Origin: Amoebophrya sp. A120
Lineage: Eukaryota; Sar; Dinophyceae; Syndiniales; Amoebophryaceae
Length of the DNA stretch: 64,000 nt
Assembly: GCA_905178155.1 (NCBI GenBank)
Contig: CAJINV010000007.1
Location: 2,337,151-2,401,150 of the forward strand
Direction: 5' to 3'
A model generated the notes under the pieces. The model did not search any database, had not been told where the DNA came from, and saw only the letters and a list, made by a program, of their open reading frames with translations. Position numbers and translations under genes: made by a program. Below are positions 11,801 to 26,800 of the stretch, piece after piece. Position 1 is the first letter of the stretch, and each line of letters starts with the position of its first letter.

Positions 11801-14800
11801 CCTGTCCCCCGTCGGCCTGAATATCCTCTTTTTGCTCCTTTTTGTCCTCTTTCGAATCAGTGTTGGTTTCATCTTCCTCTTCTTCGTCCCCGTTCCAGAG
11901 TTTGTCGTCGAGCTTCCCGCCATCATCAAGATCCACGTCCCCCATTTCACGGTCGTGCTCCGGCTCTTCTTGGTCTTCTGGGTTCTCGTCCTCGTTCTCC
12001 TTCTCCTCTGCGTTATCAGGCGCCTTCTGGGCTTCCCCGTCCAGATCGAAGCCGACCTGTTTCGTTTTAGAGATGAATCGACGTACTTTACTTTCATTTT
12101 CCTAGGGTTAGACGAACGAGTTGCAATGTGCAAGAACGTGTTGTGGTCCTCTTTGTAGTTGTTATTTCAACCATCTCTATCAACTACAACATGAAGACGC
12201 TCGGCATCATCTAATGCGGACAAAGTACGTCCTCGACACGTGAGGGTGCCATTTGCAAAGCAAAAACCACAACCGCAAATCGTACCTCTTTCGCGGTATC
12301 CTTTTCATCCTCGGGCGGCGGGCAGTCGTCTGGGTTTTCGTCGCCTTTCAGGCCCTCCAGCTGCGCTTCGTCCTCAATTTGATCCGTGATGTCGCGGGCA
12401 CCCTCCCCTGCGCCCAAACCAGTACCGTCCTGCCACTCGTCGGCGTGGTTGCCCTCGCCCTGTTGAGTTAATGCAAAAAAAAATATAGTACGTGAAGATG
12501 GTGATCCTCACCCCAGCCAGAGTGTGTGTGTGGGAATTTCATTTGAACACGAGAAAATGGATGAGTTGCTCCAGGTCTAGACACGGACTGATCACAGACA
12601 TTAAGATTGCATTCGCATTTGCAGAATCAACTACAAAAAATGTCAACAGAGACACAGCAACAAATCTTAAATCTGAAAGGAACATCAACAAGAGGCCGAA
12701 TTTTCCTTACCTCATCTCCCTCTCCGTCTTCGTTGCTTCCCCTATTGTAACCGTTGTCGAAGAGAAAATTGATCAACTCGAGCGTTTTCGCACAACAGAT
12801 CGACAAACCGGCGAGCGTCTGCAGGCTGGTCGTCAGCATCGCCTCGTGCATCAATGCGACCTGCGTCAAAATACCTGCTGTCTCCTGGATTTCCCTATTT
12901 GCGGGGTTGTCCAACACGTAGCGGGACAGTTTTGCGAAATGCGGGGAGAAGAGGGAGTGCCGTTGGTGTGGAAGAGCTGGAGCGTTGGGCTCTACCGCGC
13001 GATCCGTACTGGTGTCAACAGCACCCGTACAAGATCTTGGGAGTGCGAAAGTCGGCTGCGGGGTGGTTGTGTTTTCCTCCTCCAGATCGGCCTTTTCCGC
13101 CGCGGTGGAACAAGAAACGAGCTTCCCGGTCCGATTCGCTTCTTCAGTTTCCAGCTGCAGTTTCGCTGCTTTGTGGGAAACAGAGGGATCTCTCGTCAAT
13201 GTGGTCTGGATGGTGTCCTGGAGAACCTGCATCGCGGTGCGGAGAAGGATGACACGGAAGGGCTCTTGAGTTGTTGAGCTTGAAGAGTCATCGCCGGGGG
13301 CGGGAGATGCTTGTTGTTCCTCTTTGAGAATATTAGATGAACCTGCTGCTCCTGCGATGATTTTTTGGCTCGTCGTTGATGCGCCGCTCGACGCTGCGCC
13401 ACCGTAGATTTTCTGGAACTCTCCGACGACCACGGCAAACGCGGCCACACAGTTCTCGTGAAGCGATGTTGGCACCGATTTTGGAGTTGTGTCACGCATC
13501 AGCTGCACCTGCTTCGATAGAGCTTCGCCGCAATAACTTCTCAAATTATCCAGGAACGAGGCGCGGACGAAAACTGCGTTCTTTTGTGATGATGTTGTCC
13601 CTCCTGCTGTCTCTGTCAAAGAGCCAAACTCCGCACTATTCAGCACGTAGCACTGGTACTCCGGGGTGGCCTGCAGGTACAGCTTCGCCGAGTGCAGCAA
13701 CTCCCGAACCAATGCGAGCTGCGCGATCAACTGCGAGCTCGCACCGACGATCTCGTATCCACAGTAAATTTCCCGTACACGTACAAATGCGGTCTCTGCA
13801 TGACAAAACTTGGCTTCGATTCTAGTTTAGCATGACAAGTTTTACGCTCCAAATTGGCGAAGTTTGTGATGCATCTTGTACATGTACGGGAAATTTGTAT
13901 TGCATATCTCGATACAGGACTCCACGAAGAACTCGTACTGCCGGACCGACTCGGCCGCAATGTCGATCTGTCGAAAGAGGTGCGTGAGAGATGTCAGGTC
14001 GCACAGCACAAGAAGCGGTTGATTTTTTCCCGTTTGTTGTTCGGCTGTTGATTTTTTGCTGCAAGAACTTCCGCTAATTTGTTCTTCTTGGACAACATCT
14101 ACATCACTCCCATCTTCAAAGCTAGAGGACCGCAAAATTGCCATCAAGCTGCCAAACGCCTGCATTTCCCTCGCAGCAGCCACGCATCGCTGGCGGTGCA
14201 AGCTGACCAGTCGGACCGCCTCAGTCGCGATCCCGACGTACTTCAAGTACTCGACGTTGGTCAGATCCTGGGGCGGCTCCTTGCGGCTGCGGATCCGCAG
14301 GAAGGAGTGCATCGCCGTGTACAGGTTGTGCTCAATCACCGGCCAGAGCTGGTTCCGCTGACGCGTCAGGTTGGACTCGAAGGATAAGTTTGTCATGCCG
14401 GAGCTCGTGGTCCTCTCTGTGGTCATCAAGGTCAGCTGAAGATGTTCAACATCAGTAAAAGAAGCAAACCCTCCTCCACCTCCGAGCAAGCAGGATGGCT
14501 GCATGTGGGTCGCAATTTCCGGGAAGGGTGTCGTGAAGAGTTCGATCCCGGCGTTCAGCATTTGCGCGGAGCTGCAGGACCGGTATTTGATCCCGTACGA
14601 TTGCAGCTCGTCCTTGATCCCCTGCAGTTGCCGCTTCTTCAGCTGAATGTTCACACTCTGGTCTTTCAAGCTCTCGAGCACGTTCGTGACCCCCTGCGCG
14701 AAGTCCTGGCCGAGAAACAGCCCGTTGATGTCGTAGTTGCCCTCATCGGCACTTCGGAACGCCCAGAGTTCGGGAAGCACTTTCGTTTTCACCAAACTTG

Positions 14801-17800
14801 TCATGCGCTCCCTGATGGAAAAGATCGCGTCCGGGTGGCGCCAGAACGCGTCCGTGTCGGAGAATCGAAGTTTATTTCCAGACGGTGACTTCGTACCTGT
14901 GTTCTTGCCATCAACCTCGACGACCAGCAGGTACGGTTGCAGTATAGAAGACGAGAAATTCGTCGAAAAAGATGTTAGCGCGCTCAGCTCTTCGGTGTCG
15001 GTCGTCATGCCTGCTGTACTACCATAGTCGTGTTCATCAACATCCTCCAGTCCGTCATCCACGATGACATCTTCCGGGCCCAAATCCGTTTTCTCGATGT
15101 GCGTTTGCAACTGCCGACTCAAGACCTGGTCGGTCTGCTCTTGCAAAGCCACGTCGAAGCGTTTCGCGATCTTGGCCAGCTGGCGGTGGGATCGCTTCAC
15201 GGAGTCTCGCATGGCGGTGAAGTTCGACAGGTCCCACCGGACGATCTTCCGCAAATCGTTGATTTCCCGGTCCGCCTGCTCCCGCGCCTCCCGGAGCGCC
15301 TTGTCGACAACCGGGACCCAACGGCGGGAAAACCGGTGGACGTGACGCAGAATGTTCGTGATTTTAGACAACGGAGATGAGGTTAAGGAAGATGATTTTA
15401 TTTCCGTTGTGGTACTTCCGTTTATTTCGACGCAAGACAAATTTCTATCTTGATGCTGTTGTTGCTTTTCCAAAAGCGAAGACAACGCGCCGAGCATGCG
15501 GGTCCGGAGATGGAACTGCGCGACGGGACACATGCGGAGAAACCGGAGCAGCTCGTCAATCAGTTCTTCGGATTTGAACGAAGGACTTCGGTCCTCGTCG
15601 GAGCCTTCACCAACAGCGTGCTGGCCATCTAGTTGTACTTCTTCACCAGCCGCTGTAGCATGATCTGGCATTTCAGCATCTTCCTCGCAAGACAACTCCG
15701 AACACGACCCCGGCTTCGACGAATTTCTGTCACTGGAGAAATACCCCGAGACCAGCTTCACCAATCGTAACAGCCATATCGTGCCCTTCTGTTGCCAGTA
15801 GCTCTCGCGGTTTTCGCGCAAGAGTCGCCAGTCTCTCACCTGCCGCATTCGCAATTCCACGATCAGCTTCTCGACCCCGACGAGCAACGGCTTCAGCGAC
15901 ACAAAGGACGCCGCGACCTCCTCCCAGAATTGGCACTTGTCGCGCAGAAGTTCCAAGTGCGTGAGTACATGGATCGCGGGGGTTTGCAGCAGACTCAAAC
16001 GGAACATCCGGCTCACCTGCTTTTGAATGTTCACCAGCGCAGGGTGCGCTTCGTACTCGAGGAGTAGCTCTCTGACTCGGTTTTGGATTTTTTCCAGATG
16101 CGGCGCCACGGCGGTCAAATCCTGCGGACTAGAGGCGGAGTAGAAACTGCAGCCGGATTCCTGGTCCAGCTCGGACTCGTATTCTTTAAGAGTGACGTTC
16201 TTCCGACAGGCAAACTCATCTTCGTATTTCGATTTCAACAGGTCCTCGATGGTTTTGTTGGACTCTTGCTCCTGGTGTGAGCCGGTGCTGGTCGAAACGG
16301 TTGCTGGCTGTGACTGCAGCTGAACAGCATCGGAAGTTTTGGCTGCCGGCTTGCCGTCAGAATCCTGCAGCTCCTTGCCACTCTCCATCTGTGCTGCACC
16401 TCCCGATGTGGCGGTAGACGGGGCTCCTGCAGTTTTGTTTGCGAACAATTTCCGATCAAGCTCGTCGTCGTCTTGGTCCAGAATTGCCAACGGCTGGTCG
16501 GCGAGCAACTTCACGGACTTCCCGAGCTTGAGTGCCACCAATGGCTGGATCAGATGCTTCATGTCAATCGGGATAAGCTTATTTCGAGAAGCAGCGCCTC
16601 CGTCTGAACCAGTACCAGAAATTTGTTCTTCGGTCGAAAAGTTCGCGGTCAGAAACATTTCGAGCGAAGTCGACAAAGCCTCCCCAAGTGCTTCCTTGGC
16701 GCTCTGCCGGCACTGCTCCTGGTTTGCCGCGCTGCTTTGCTGTTTCTGATACTGTTCCGAGGATGTGAAGGTGCTGGAACTGTCGTCCTCGAACGCGATA
16801 AGTGCGTACTTGCAAAGCAGGTCGAGTTGCTTCTGATCCACGAGGTTCTTCTCGCGCTGCTGTTGCTGATGTCCACTTTGTTGCACGACTGCGCCCATTT
16901 GCTGGTCAGCCGCAGTCTGTTCCAATCCTTTGGCGACATCAGCGTCGAAGAAGCCGTCCTGCAGCTCCTTCCGCTCCTCTTCCTCCGCGATTCTCCGGAT
17001 TTCGTCTTCGTTGGACGGGAACAGCCGTGCGATGTCTTCCTCCAAATCCGACTCCGGATCGGCTTCCTCATCTACTCCGTTCATCACCCCGGTCTTTTTG
17101 TACTGAAACTGCCTGTCCTGCTCCATTTTTTCCTCCTCAATCCGCGACATCTCCTCGCAGTGTTTGATCGCCACTTGCTGGAGAAGAGTCCAGACCCTCA
17201 CCACCGGCACAGGGACGATCGACTCGACCGGTTGGAGAGATGATGTTGATGTGGAGGTAGTAGAACCGCCCTTTCTAGGTCCACCACTCTGGTGCACTTT
17301 CTTCTGCTTCGAAGCTGCCCTCTTTGTAGCAGTGCTTTGCTTTTTCACCTGGATCTTCTTCACCTCCCTCGTCAGCTTGCCTTTCACTTTTTTCACCGGC
17401 GCTTCCTCCTTCAGCCTCCGTTTCTGCTCCAAAACCTTACGTTTCGCCAGAAAAACCGCCTCGCGCTTCTTCCGGGCAAACTCAGCGGTCAGATTCGGCT
17501 CCGATCGGGAGTGCAATTTCGTGACCGCGCGCCAACGCAAATGGTAAAGTGCTTGCTCAGCAAGGGAGGAAGTGGAGTAAGTCGTGGTCGATAAGGTTCT
17601 TGTGTTGTCCTCATCTATATCGACGCCAGAAGACTGCTTTTTGTCAAGACTTCCAGCACTTCCGTCTGTCAGCGCCGCAACCTGCGGCAGAGAAGCGAGG
17701 TGCTTGGCCCGGAAAGACCTAGAGCCCATCTTTCCAGAGGACTGTCCGATGGTGTGGTTGCCGATGTTCTTGCGGTTCAGCCGCACCAGGTGAAGTCCGT

Positions 17801-20800
17801 GGACGAGCGAGAGGCACGCTAGGCCGACAGGCTCGACGAGTTCACAATACAATGGGAAATCCGCTTCCAGCTTCTTCACGAACTGCTTGACCGAGTCGGT
17901 CAGCAGCCGCAACCTCCCATCGAGGACCAAGTGCTGCTCTATGAAATGCTCGGCTGTTTTATTGTCTTCTGCAGTTTCGCTTCTTCGTCCGGCACTGTCA
18001 GTTGTACCAGGTTCATTTTTCTCAGTCAGCTGCACAAACGCCTCCAGAAATTGCCGCACCTCCTGCACCAGTTGTTGGTAGCTAGGTGTTTCCAGCCCCG
18101 TCGACTCTTCGCTGTCGGCAGTGTAGAAGGAAGAAGCGGTTACGGAGGGGACACAGTCGCGGACGTAGGCTGCTAGAGCAGAAAATGTTGAATCCCTGCA
18201 CTTCATCTCATCGGTTTCTCCGTTTCCACCACAGTGAGACAGAATCGCGAGCGGCGGTCTGACGCAGCTCCACTGCTGCAAGTCCTTGATCTCGCGCTCG
18301 ATTTTCTGAATCTGTGACTCGTCGCATTTACTTTTCTTCGTCACGACCCTGCCGTCAATCAGCTGGTCGCAAATGGAAGTGACCCGCTGGCTGTTACGTG
18401 TCAAATCCCGCTGCGCTTTTAGCTCGGTAATCCCTTCGCCAACCGCCTCCCGAAAATCCACGGAGCCAGGGACTAAAATCGTTCCAGCACTCAAACGCAA
18501 CTTCGCGAGGGACAAATGGACCCAGCAGAGGCCACGCGTGTACTCCAGCTTCTCGGTGTAGCAGTTCGGATTCCTGAAGTAGTTATCCACCAAAAGTTCG
18601 TGCAGGAGATCCAACACCGGTAGGAGGTGGGCGTTAGCGATGTTCGTCCTCTTGCTCTTCTCAGCGTTGTTCTTCATCTCCAACTCGCAAACGAGTGACA
18701 GATCGTTCTGTACGTCGATCAGTCTTGCCAGAGCGGAGTTTGCCACTTCCGCTGTCACGACCGGTATTTGCATAACTTCCTCCAATGCCGCAAAGAGGCA
18801 AACGAGTTCGACTTTCTCCCCGTGCAGAGGCTGTTTTGCAAGTTCCTGTTCCAGAGTCTTGAACAAAAGCAGCCAGTCAGCCGTGTTGTGGATGTGGTTC
18901 ATTGGAGAAGTTGTAGAAGTTGCCGCTGCTGGTACTGCTACAGCGGAACCTCCGCAAGACGATCCTGAAGATGATGATCTCGTTGTTTCTACCTGCGCGC
19001 CAAACAAATGTGTCAAATGACCCACGATGGCATCGCGATCTTGGATAGCTGCGTTGGCGTCCAGGCGCTTGACATAGTTCAAAGCAAAAGCCGGCGCGTA
19101 TCCGTTGAGAAGAAGTGCGGAGCCAGGAATCGACAAAACGTCTGTGCATGCGGTTGCAGTAGTTCCTGCACCGGAAATAGAATCGTTGTTGTAGGCAAAA
19201 AGCTCCTTTGCCTCCTCTTCCGTTTCTTCGTTTATTGGCGCAAGCACATCCTCGATAGCCTTCAACAGGTTGTAGCGGAGCTCGTGCTGGAAATAGTCGC
19301 TGTCCGCTGTTTCGCTGTTATTCCCAATTGCTGATGTTGTCATTCCTGAAAACGATTTCAAATTTCCCAGCACCTTTTTCGACACCCCGCTCTTGAGAAG
19401 TAACTCAATCGTCTGTTTGCTCAGGGTAAAAGAGCCAGACGAGGACGAATATGTGGTCCCTGGTGTCGTCTTTAATATTTGGTCTCTGCCAGCAACCACC
19501 ACCGCCATCCGCATGTTGCTTGAAATAGCATCGGAATTCATCTCCCGCAAGACGGCTTCCACAGAGGTAGATGAGCCACAAGTACTGTCGGAGTCGGAGT
19601 TGGACGACCTTTGCCACATCTTGTCCACCAATTCGACGAGTTGGTACCGTCGCCAGGCCCTTTTCCGGGCTTCCCGCATCTTCTCGCTCTCGACGTTCCG
19701 CTCCTTCTCAACCCTGTCCTTCTTTTGCTGGAAGAAGCTCTCATCCACGTCGGTGTTACCCTGATGTTGCATCATTTCCACGTTGACAAGATCACTTTCC
19801 CCATTCGCCACCGCTTCGTGCTTCTTTCGCTGCGCGGTCGCCTCGTTTTGACAAATGGTCGCAATCGCGGAGTGCAGGAGCGTGACGTCTTCCTGCTTGA
19901 GGAGGGTCGACGTCGTGTTGGTCGTTTTATTGATGCTACTTCGGCGCCCCTCCTTCGTGCTGCCAGACCAAGTGTCAACACCCTCGTTCAACGGCCTGCA
20001 GAACCGCAGCAGCGCCAGCAGTTCCAAAACAACCGTCAGTGGCAAACTCGTGTTGTGCAGCAAGAATTTCTCGGCACAGAATTCCGCCGCCGAGTGGTAC
20101 ACGGGACGGAGCTCCAACTGGTTATTTTCCGCTTGTCCTTGACCAACTGACGAGGACGACGACGGAACAAGCTCCAGCGGTTTCTTCAACCCACAAGCGT
20201 CCGCAAGTTGCTTCATCACGTTCCCCAAGTTTTCATCCTCGTCATCGCATGGAACAAACGACGAGTACGCTGCAAACAGTGGGTGAGAGTAGAGTATCGA
20301 GACCCAGTACAATACCGCTCGCTGCACCTTCAGCGTCCATTTTTCGTTTTTCACCAACAGGTCGTAAATCCGGGCGGCGGCAGTCAGGAACAGAATGGAG
20401 ACTTTGTCCGGCAGGTGGTCGTTCTGGCTCGTCAAAACGAATTTCCGCAAACCTTGAATCAGTCGGTGGAGAAAAGCGATGACTGGGTGGGGTAAGAGGT
20501 GCAAGTTTTTCTGCAGAGACGTTTTCGACCAGGACCCCACAGTTTTCACCTGTTGCACCAACGAGGAACTCAGCTCCGCTCCGGTCGCCGCGTCCAGCTT
20601 CACCGTCAAGTCCAACATTGCAAGGGCTCTCTGAACTTCTTTTGATTGGATCTTCACCCTGTCGGCCAAATGGTCTTTCAAAGCCGGCTGCCAGGGCGCG
20701 GAGTCAAAGTGTCTCAAGTTTTCAATGTCGCTGGTGGAAGTGGAAGCTCGGTCAAGGAAAATAACCAAACACTGCACGACGTCCTGGCTCGCTAAAGCGG

Positions 20801-23800
20801 CGGTTCTCAGCGCCAGCGCCCTCCGGTTCAACACGTTGACCGGCGAAAAAGCGGCTGCAGCGGAGCTGTCTAACTGGGAACAAGAAGTCAGGGCGATTGC
20901 GGTTTCCAGGAATTTATTGCTTGTTCTTTCGTCCTCTTCAGCCGACTTCTGATCGTTGTTGTTCATCGCCGCACGCATTCCGGCTTGTAATCCCGCGATT
21001 AAAAATTTCTTGACGAACTCCGGCGCCCGGGGAATCTCGCACAAGTACGTTTGCAAGAACAACGCCTCCCACAAGGACTCGTTAACGTCGGCACCGGCAG
21101 AAGTTGTACTAGCGGTACTAGTAGCGTTATCCAGCGTCGCAACCAAGGAAACGAACTTCGTCAGTGTTCGGTAGCTGAAAGGAGCTTTCCCCAGGTTCAA
21201 GACGTGCGACCAGCACTTGTGCAGCTCCTCGTTTTCCGAAATCTTGCGCTGCGTGCTCTCCGGGTCTAGCGTCCCCGCGGAAAAGTCGTGCAAAGAGCTC
21301 CAGCAATGCGTCACCGTGGCGTGGGTCAGGGCAAGAGCGAGGGAAATTTTCCGATTCAGTTGCTCAGCTCCTCCAGAAGTCATCTTCTTGGCAGTCGTTC
21401 TGTCGACATTCATCTGCACGACGCGAAGGCAGTCCAGCACGATAGCAACTGGCGGACTGATGGTGAAGAGGTTTTGATTGCGCAAAGTCTGCATCCAGCG
21501 GAAGAAAACGTCGTGCTGCCGTCCAGAAGGTTTCTGTTCGAGGAGAACGGTTCCGGTTGCTGTTTCTTGCATGCCGCCTTGCAGGTGTTCTTCGCAGTCC
21601 CCTTTCGTAAGAACGTCTTCTAGCGCAAGGCTGAAATGCTCCGTAACAGTGGGAAGACACAGCGGCGAGACGATATTACTATTAGAGTCCTCTACACTTC
21701 TACCAGCAAGAACAGCGGATGTAGCTGAAGCAGACGCTATCCCTCCCGAAACAAACACTTCCAAACACCGATTCCTTAACGCCTTGGAGATCTGTCGGCT
21801 GGTGTCGTGGGTCACGTCGCAGGTCAGGAAAATCCTGAAGTCCGGATGCGGCTTGACGACCCGGTCTGCGCCCGATTCGGATACTAACAAAAACCCGTTT
21901 GGCTCCAGAAGACTGTTCAACCTGTCGAGCACCGCGGGCGCGCAAAACTGTGCATGGGACAGCAACACAAAGTCACCTTCCAAAATCCCAGACACCAGAG
22001 AGCCGTCGATCCATTCGAAGACGGAAGCGGAGTTTTGCCGATTGATCAGATTCTGTAGTTGGGCGTAAGTATTCTGGATCCGCTCGTCGTTTTTCCTCGC
22101 CGGGGCGTTCAGGATCATGCGGAAACCGGAATCCAGCTGTTGGAGCTTGTCGAGATGGCTTTTCATCTGTCCGGACTCATCGTCTTCAATCGTGTTCTCA
22201 ATTTTCCCGAGCAGCACTTCCAGGTCGTGGTTCTTCTTGCTCTTTATCTTTACCACCATCTCCTTGCGCAAAGCGAAGCACATTTCCCGGACTTTTCTGA
22301 AAAAACCCGCAATATGCCGCTTTTCATCGTAGTTCTCGAAGCAACCTAGTAATTCACTGGCGTCCATACTGGGCGTCAAACTGATTTCGCGCACTTTTCG
22401 GCCCGCCGCGGCACCCAGGGTCTTCACGAGGGCGGTTTTACCGCTGTTCGGGCCGCCAGAAATCAGTAAGGGCCACTTCAGGTTAACCGCGTGGATGGCG
22501 GTTTTTAAATAGACGGTTTGGTCGGACAGGAGAGCAAAGTGCGAAGACGCGGAGAAATTCTTTTGTCGTTGGGAAGATCCAGTGTTCTGGTGCAATAATT
22601 TTGCTTCGCCAACAACAATACCGCCGTACGCATCGCCGTCGATGGCGACGCTGCTGCTCTGGAGCCAAGAAGAATCTTCTTGGCATGTTTTGGAAACTGC
22701 TTCTGGCCCAGTTTTCTTTTCATCGCAGACCTGCTCAGCAGGCACTTTATTCTTAGAGAGCAAGTCCGGCTTGCCAATGACCGTGACGAGAGCCTCCCGA
22801 TGAAGGGCCAGCGCGTCAACATCTTGATCTGCAAGGGAGCTAGTACAACTTCCGAAATGCTTTCTGACCAGCTGCATCGCAATGATTCGATCACTGCTGC
22901 GCCTCAACCGGGACACAAAGAGCAACTCCGCGGAACTCCCAGGTTCCTCCGTCGGCACTTTGTTGACCAGAAGTTCGCAAAACCGGAGCGCGTCCCTTAA
23001 GTTCCAGTCCCAGTCACTCGCGCCGTCGAAGTGCTTTTCCCTGGCGACCCGGCCAATCTCCGAGACGAATGCCGTGGCTTTCTTGATCAGGGTTGCATCC
23101 AAAATACCAATCGAGGAACTAGTGCTGGTAGTTGCTGTTGTTCCACCTCCGAACTGGTGCATGCAAATGTGCTCCAAATCCGCGGCATCCAACTCCGCCA
23201 ACACAATCTTCGTGAACCGGTTCAGAAACGACCTCGGCAGACCCTTCCGCCCGCCCCCCTCCTGCACCGGGTTCTGGGCGGCGAAGAGGCGGAAATTGGG
23301 ATGCGTTTTCACCACCTGGTCGATTTCGGGAAGGTAGACTTCGGAGCGGTGATCCAATAGTGCGTTTAAGCCCTCCAGCGCGGACTGGTTCGCCAAGTTG
23401 ATTTCGTCCAACAACACCCAGTCGCCGGCTTTCATGGCTTTCAGCAACACTCCGTCGCACCACTGGAAACGAAGAGCCTGTTGGTCAACGTCCTGGTTAC
23501 CGTCAGCGGTTCTCGTTTTGTTCAACATCTCAGTGGCTTTCGGAGAGGTGGATTCCGATGTGGTGCTTCCACCTTCTGGTGGAGTAGAAGTAGTCTTCAC
23601 AACTGCATCACCAGTCGGTGCTCTTGTTTGTTCCTCTTGCTCCTGAGCTGGAGCTTCTGCGCTGTCCGCCGCTACTGGCAAGTCGGACCCGAGCAAATCT
23701 ACCATGTCAGTTTGCTCCGACAAATTGATCCTGACCAGTTGGTTCCCGGTCTTCGACGCCAAAGCCTGCACAACGGTGGTCTTCCCGACGCCCGGAGGGC

Positions 23801-26800
23801 CTTCCAATAGGATCGCGCGTTTCAACTGCAACCCGCGGAGAATCCGGCCGACGTTGCACGCCGTGGACGGGGCTTGAAAGGAAAAGTTGGCTGTGTCGGT
23901 CGTGATAGTGCTCGTCTTGCTGTTATGTTCTTGCATAGCAACAACTTCTTGGCTTTTGAGTGCTTTCTGCTCTGCTTCTGTTCCGTCGTGCTCATCGGAA
24001 GCCGACGTGGTTGACGATAATGGAGACTGCTCTAGCCCAGGAACAAGACCTTCTTCACCATCAACGGCCATCGGATCGTCTTTCTCAACATCACAGGCTC
24101 TCTCCTCTTCCATATTAACAGGCACTGCAGCTTTGTCGCTGCTGCCAATAGAGAAGATGCTACTTCCGTTGAACATGCTGCCGCCGAGAGCTGCACCAGG
24201 CGACGCACCGTTGGCTCCTCCCAGACACAAACTCTCCCGGACCCAGGCGAACCCGTCCGCTCCAAACTTCGCTTTCACCTTCTCGGCTTGTTCCGCGGAA
24301 AGACTGCCAAAACTGTCCATCTGCTGCATCAAATAGTCCATCACGATTTTTTTCTGCTCTACGGCATTCGTACTGCCGCCCGATCCGATCGCGTTTCCCA
24401 GTCCCAGCCCATCGAACAAAACCAGAAAGGCGCCGTGCAGGTAGATGATCGCGAGGGTCTCGTCGCTGATGGAACTTTTTTCCATCGTGCTGTCTCCAGC
24501 CTCCTCGGCGTTGTTCGCTTCTTCACGACCAGCATCATCATTTTTCAGCGCGTTCGTCTTGACAAAGTCCATCCACGCGAGCACTTCACGCATGGACAGC
24601 GGGAACTGCGCCTTCGCGTTGAACCAGCGGATACAGTTCAACAGCGGGAAGCACACCGAGCCGAGGCGGTCCGTCAGCCTCGCCCGGATGAGAAATTCCG
24701 TATCCGACGATGAAAAGTCTACCGCGGGGAGCCAGAGCTCCGTAAACCGGTTGCGCAACGTATCCTGAGTAAAAACATCCCCACACCAGAGTCAAGATGG
24801 GGATTTTGCAACACAAGCCTAGAGCTTTTGGGGGTCACGCATCACAAGTTGCAGTCCGTAGCGTAGTGCAGGTTCGCAAGGCCAGCTGCATCAGAAATCC
24901 ATCTGCTCGTCCTGTTTACAGCATTACAAATTCCAAAACACGACTAAAAATGCCTCTCCTGGCGATGCGCATTACAAAAACAAATGTTCCTGTCATTGCA
25001 AATCTGCATGACAACTCTGGTGTGGGGACGTTTTTACTCAGGATACAACGCCGGGGAGAGTTCCTTCTTTCCGAAATCGCCACCCGGGTTCATGGTAGCG
25101 AAGATGCGGAAGTCTTGTTTAGCGAAGACTGAGATCAGATCCTTCGCGTCATTCCCACCGGTGGGCTTCTCGGCGAGCACGAGCGAGCGGTCTTGCTCGA
25201 AAACGGAGTTCAACCGTTCAATCACCGCGTCGTCCGCCAGGGATATCTCGTCGATCAGGAAAAACCCGCCCTCCTTCATGGCCTGCGGTAAAGGCCCGTC
25301 TTGCCACTCGAACAGCGCCGTTGCGCGGGTCCCGTCCTCAATCGCTTGCTTCAAATGCGTGGTGAAAGACTCGAAAGGTTGTAGACTCGCTGCTTCGCTA
25401 GACGAAGCCCGCAAGAAACGGGGCTTAAGCACACTCTCGGGGGCTCCGAAATAAAGCTTTGAAGCGTCAAAGTCTCGCAGGACCTTGAGCGCGCCGGGAA
25501 TGGACTTCTTTTTGACAAGTTGATACTGCAACGGGTGACGGAACTCCTTTTCGATTTTTTCCACGAAGCTGTCAGTAGGCTTCTGCTCTATTGTACTAGA
25601 GGAGGTTTGATGTTCGTCCACCTCGAGCTTTATTTGCAGCAGCTTTTCGCAATTGCTGAAAAAACTCGCTTTCAGACCGTCTCTGCCGCGGATAGGCCGC
25701 AGACTTCCGACGAAATCCGCTGCTTCGGTCTGTTGGTGGCAGTTGACGATGCGGAGACTTTGCTCTAATTGAAAACGACCAGCGTTTGATGTTGGCTCCG
25801 CGATCTTTATGTGGTCTTCTTCTTCTTGTTGGTCGACAATTTCTTTTTCAGCTACCGGAGCTCCTGCAACAGCATCAGCATCGACATCCTCTCGCAACCA
25901 CGCCAGTGCCTGCACGATCGTCGTCTTCCCGCACCCAGTTTCGCCGACCAAAAGTGCAGGTTCGTTGTACTCCACACACCGCGCGACCAAAGCGCACATG
26001 CGGCACAGGGACTGGGTCCAGACCAAGCCCTGCGGCCCGGAGGGGCAGTTCGCTCGGTCTTTCTCCAGCTTCTTCGCAAACTTCTCCATAATTTCCTGCA
26101 CAAAGCGGTCCTCCCGATAGTCGATGCGCACCTTGGCGTTCATCTTCACATGCTTCTCGAGCATTTCCTCGACGATCACCTGATCGGAGGGCTTCCGAAG
26201 CCGTTCTCCGAGTAACAAAAAGCCCTCCTGCAACAACTCCTCCACCCCGTCCGGCTTCCGGTTCGCCCAGCGGAGGAGGTCGCGGACCGTCATGAAGGAG
26301 TTTTTCCCCGAAAACAAACTGCTGTTCGACCGGTGCTGCTGCAGGTCCTGGAACACCGCAAGCATGATCTTCGCGTAACTCGGGGGGAGCTCACAGCGCT
26401 TTTGGAGAATCAGTTCCAACTCTTTCACCGTCAGGTCGTCGACGAAAACCTCCAAAAACCGGTTGCGAAATGCCCGGGACAGCTGCTTCCGACCCCCGTA
26501 GAGCGCGTTCGCCGGATTTTGCGTCGCGAACAGCTGGAAATCCGGGTGGGGTTTCACAACGGTGTTCGTGTCCGGGATGTACAGTTCCCGGTTGTCGTCC
26601 AGAACGCGGTTCAGCGCTTCCAAAATTTCCGTCGGGGCGAGGTTCAGCTCGTCCAAAATCACCCAGTCCCCGTTTCGCGCCGCCTTCACCAGCGGGCCCT
26701 CCTGGAACACCAACGACCCCGTCGCGCTATCGCACACGTACTGCCCCAGATATTCCTGCAGGTCGGTGTGTTCGTGGTTGTTGATGCGGACGCATTTGTG

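Noticed and set aside
24758-25034. Apparent end of one gene and start of another (stop at 25034, ATG at 24758)
   Set aside because: The break falls inside the conserved midasin phrase SPAL-RNRFTE and is filled by a TIR element with target duplication, so it is one gene.
24761-25045. GT-AG splicing of midasin intron 1 using GTATCC and ACTCAG
   Set aside because: It would leave additional bases at the junction and shift the frame, whereas removal of the element plus one CAACG keeps SPALRNRFTE.
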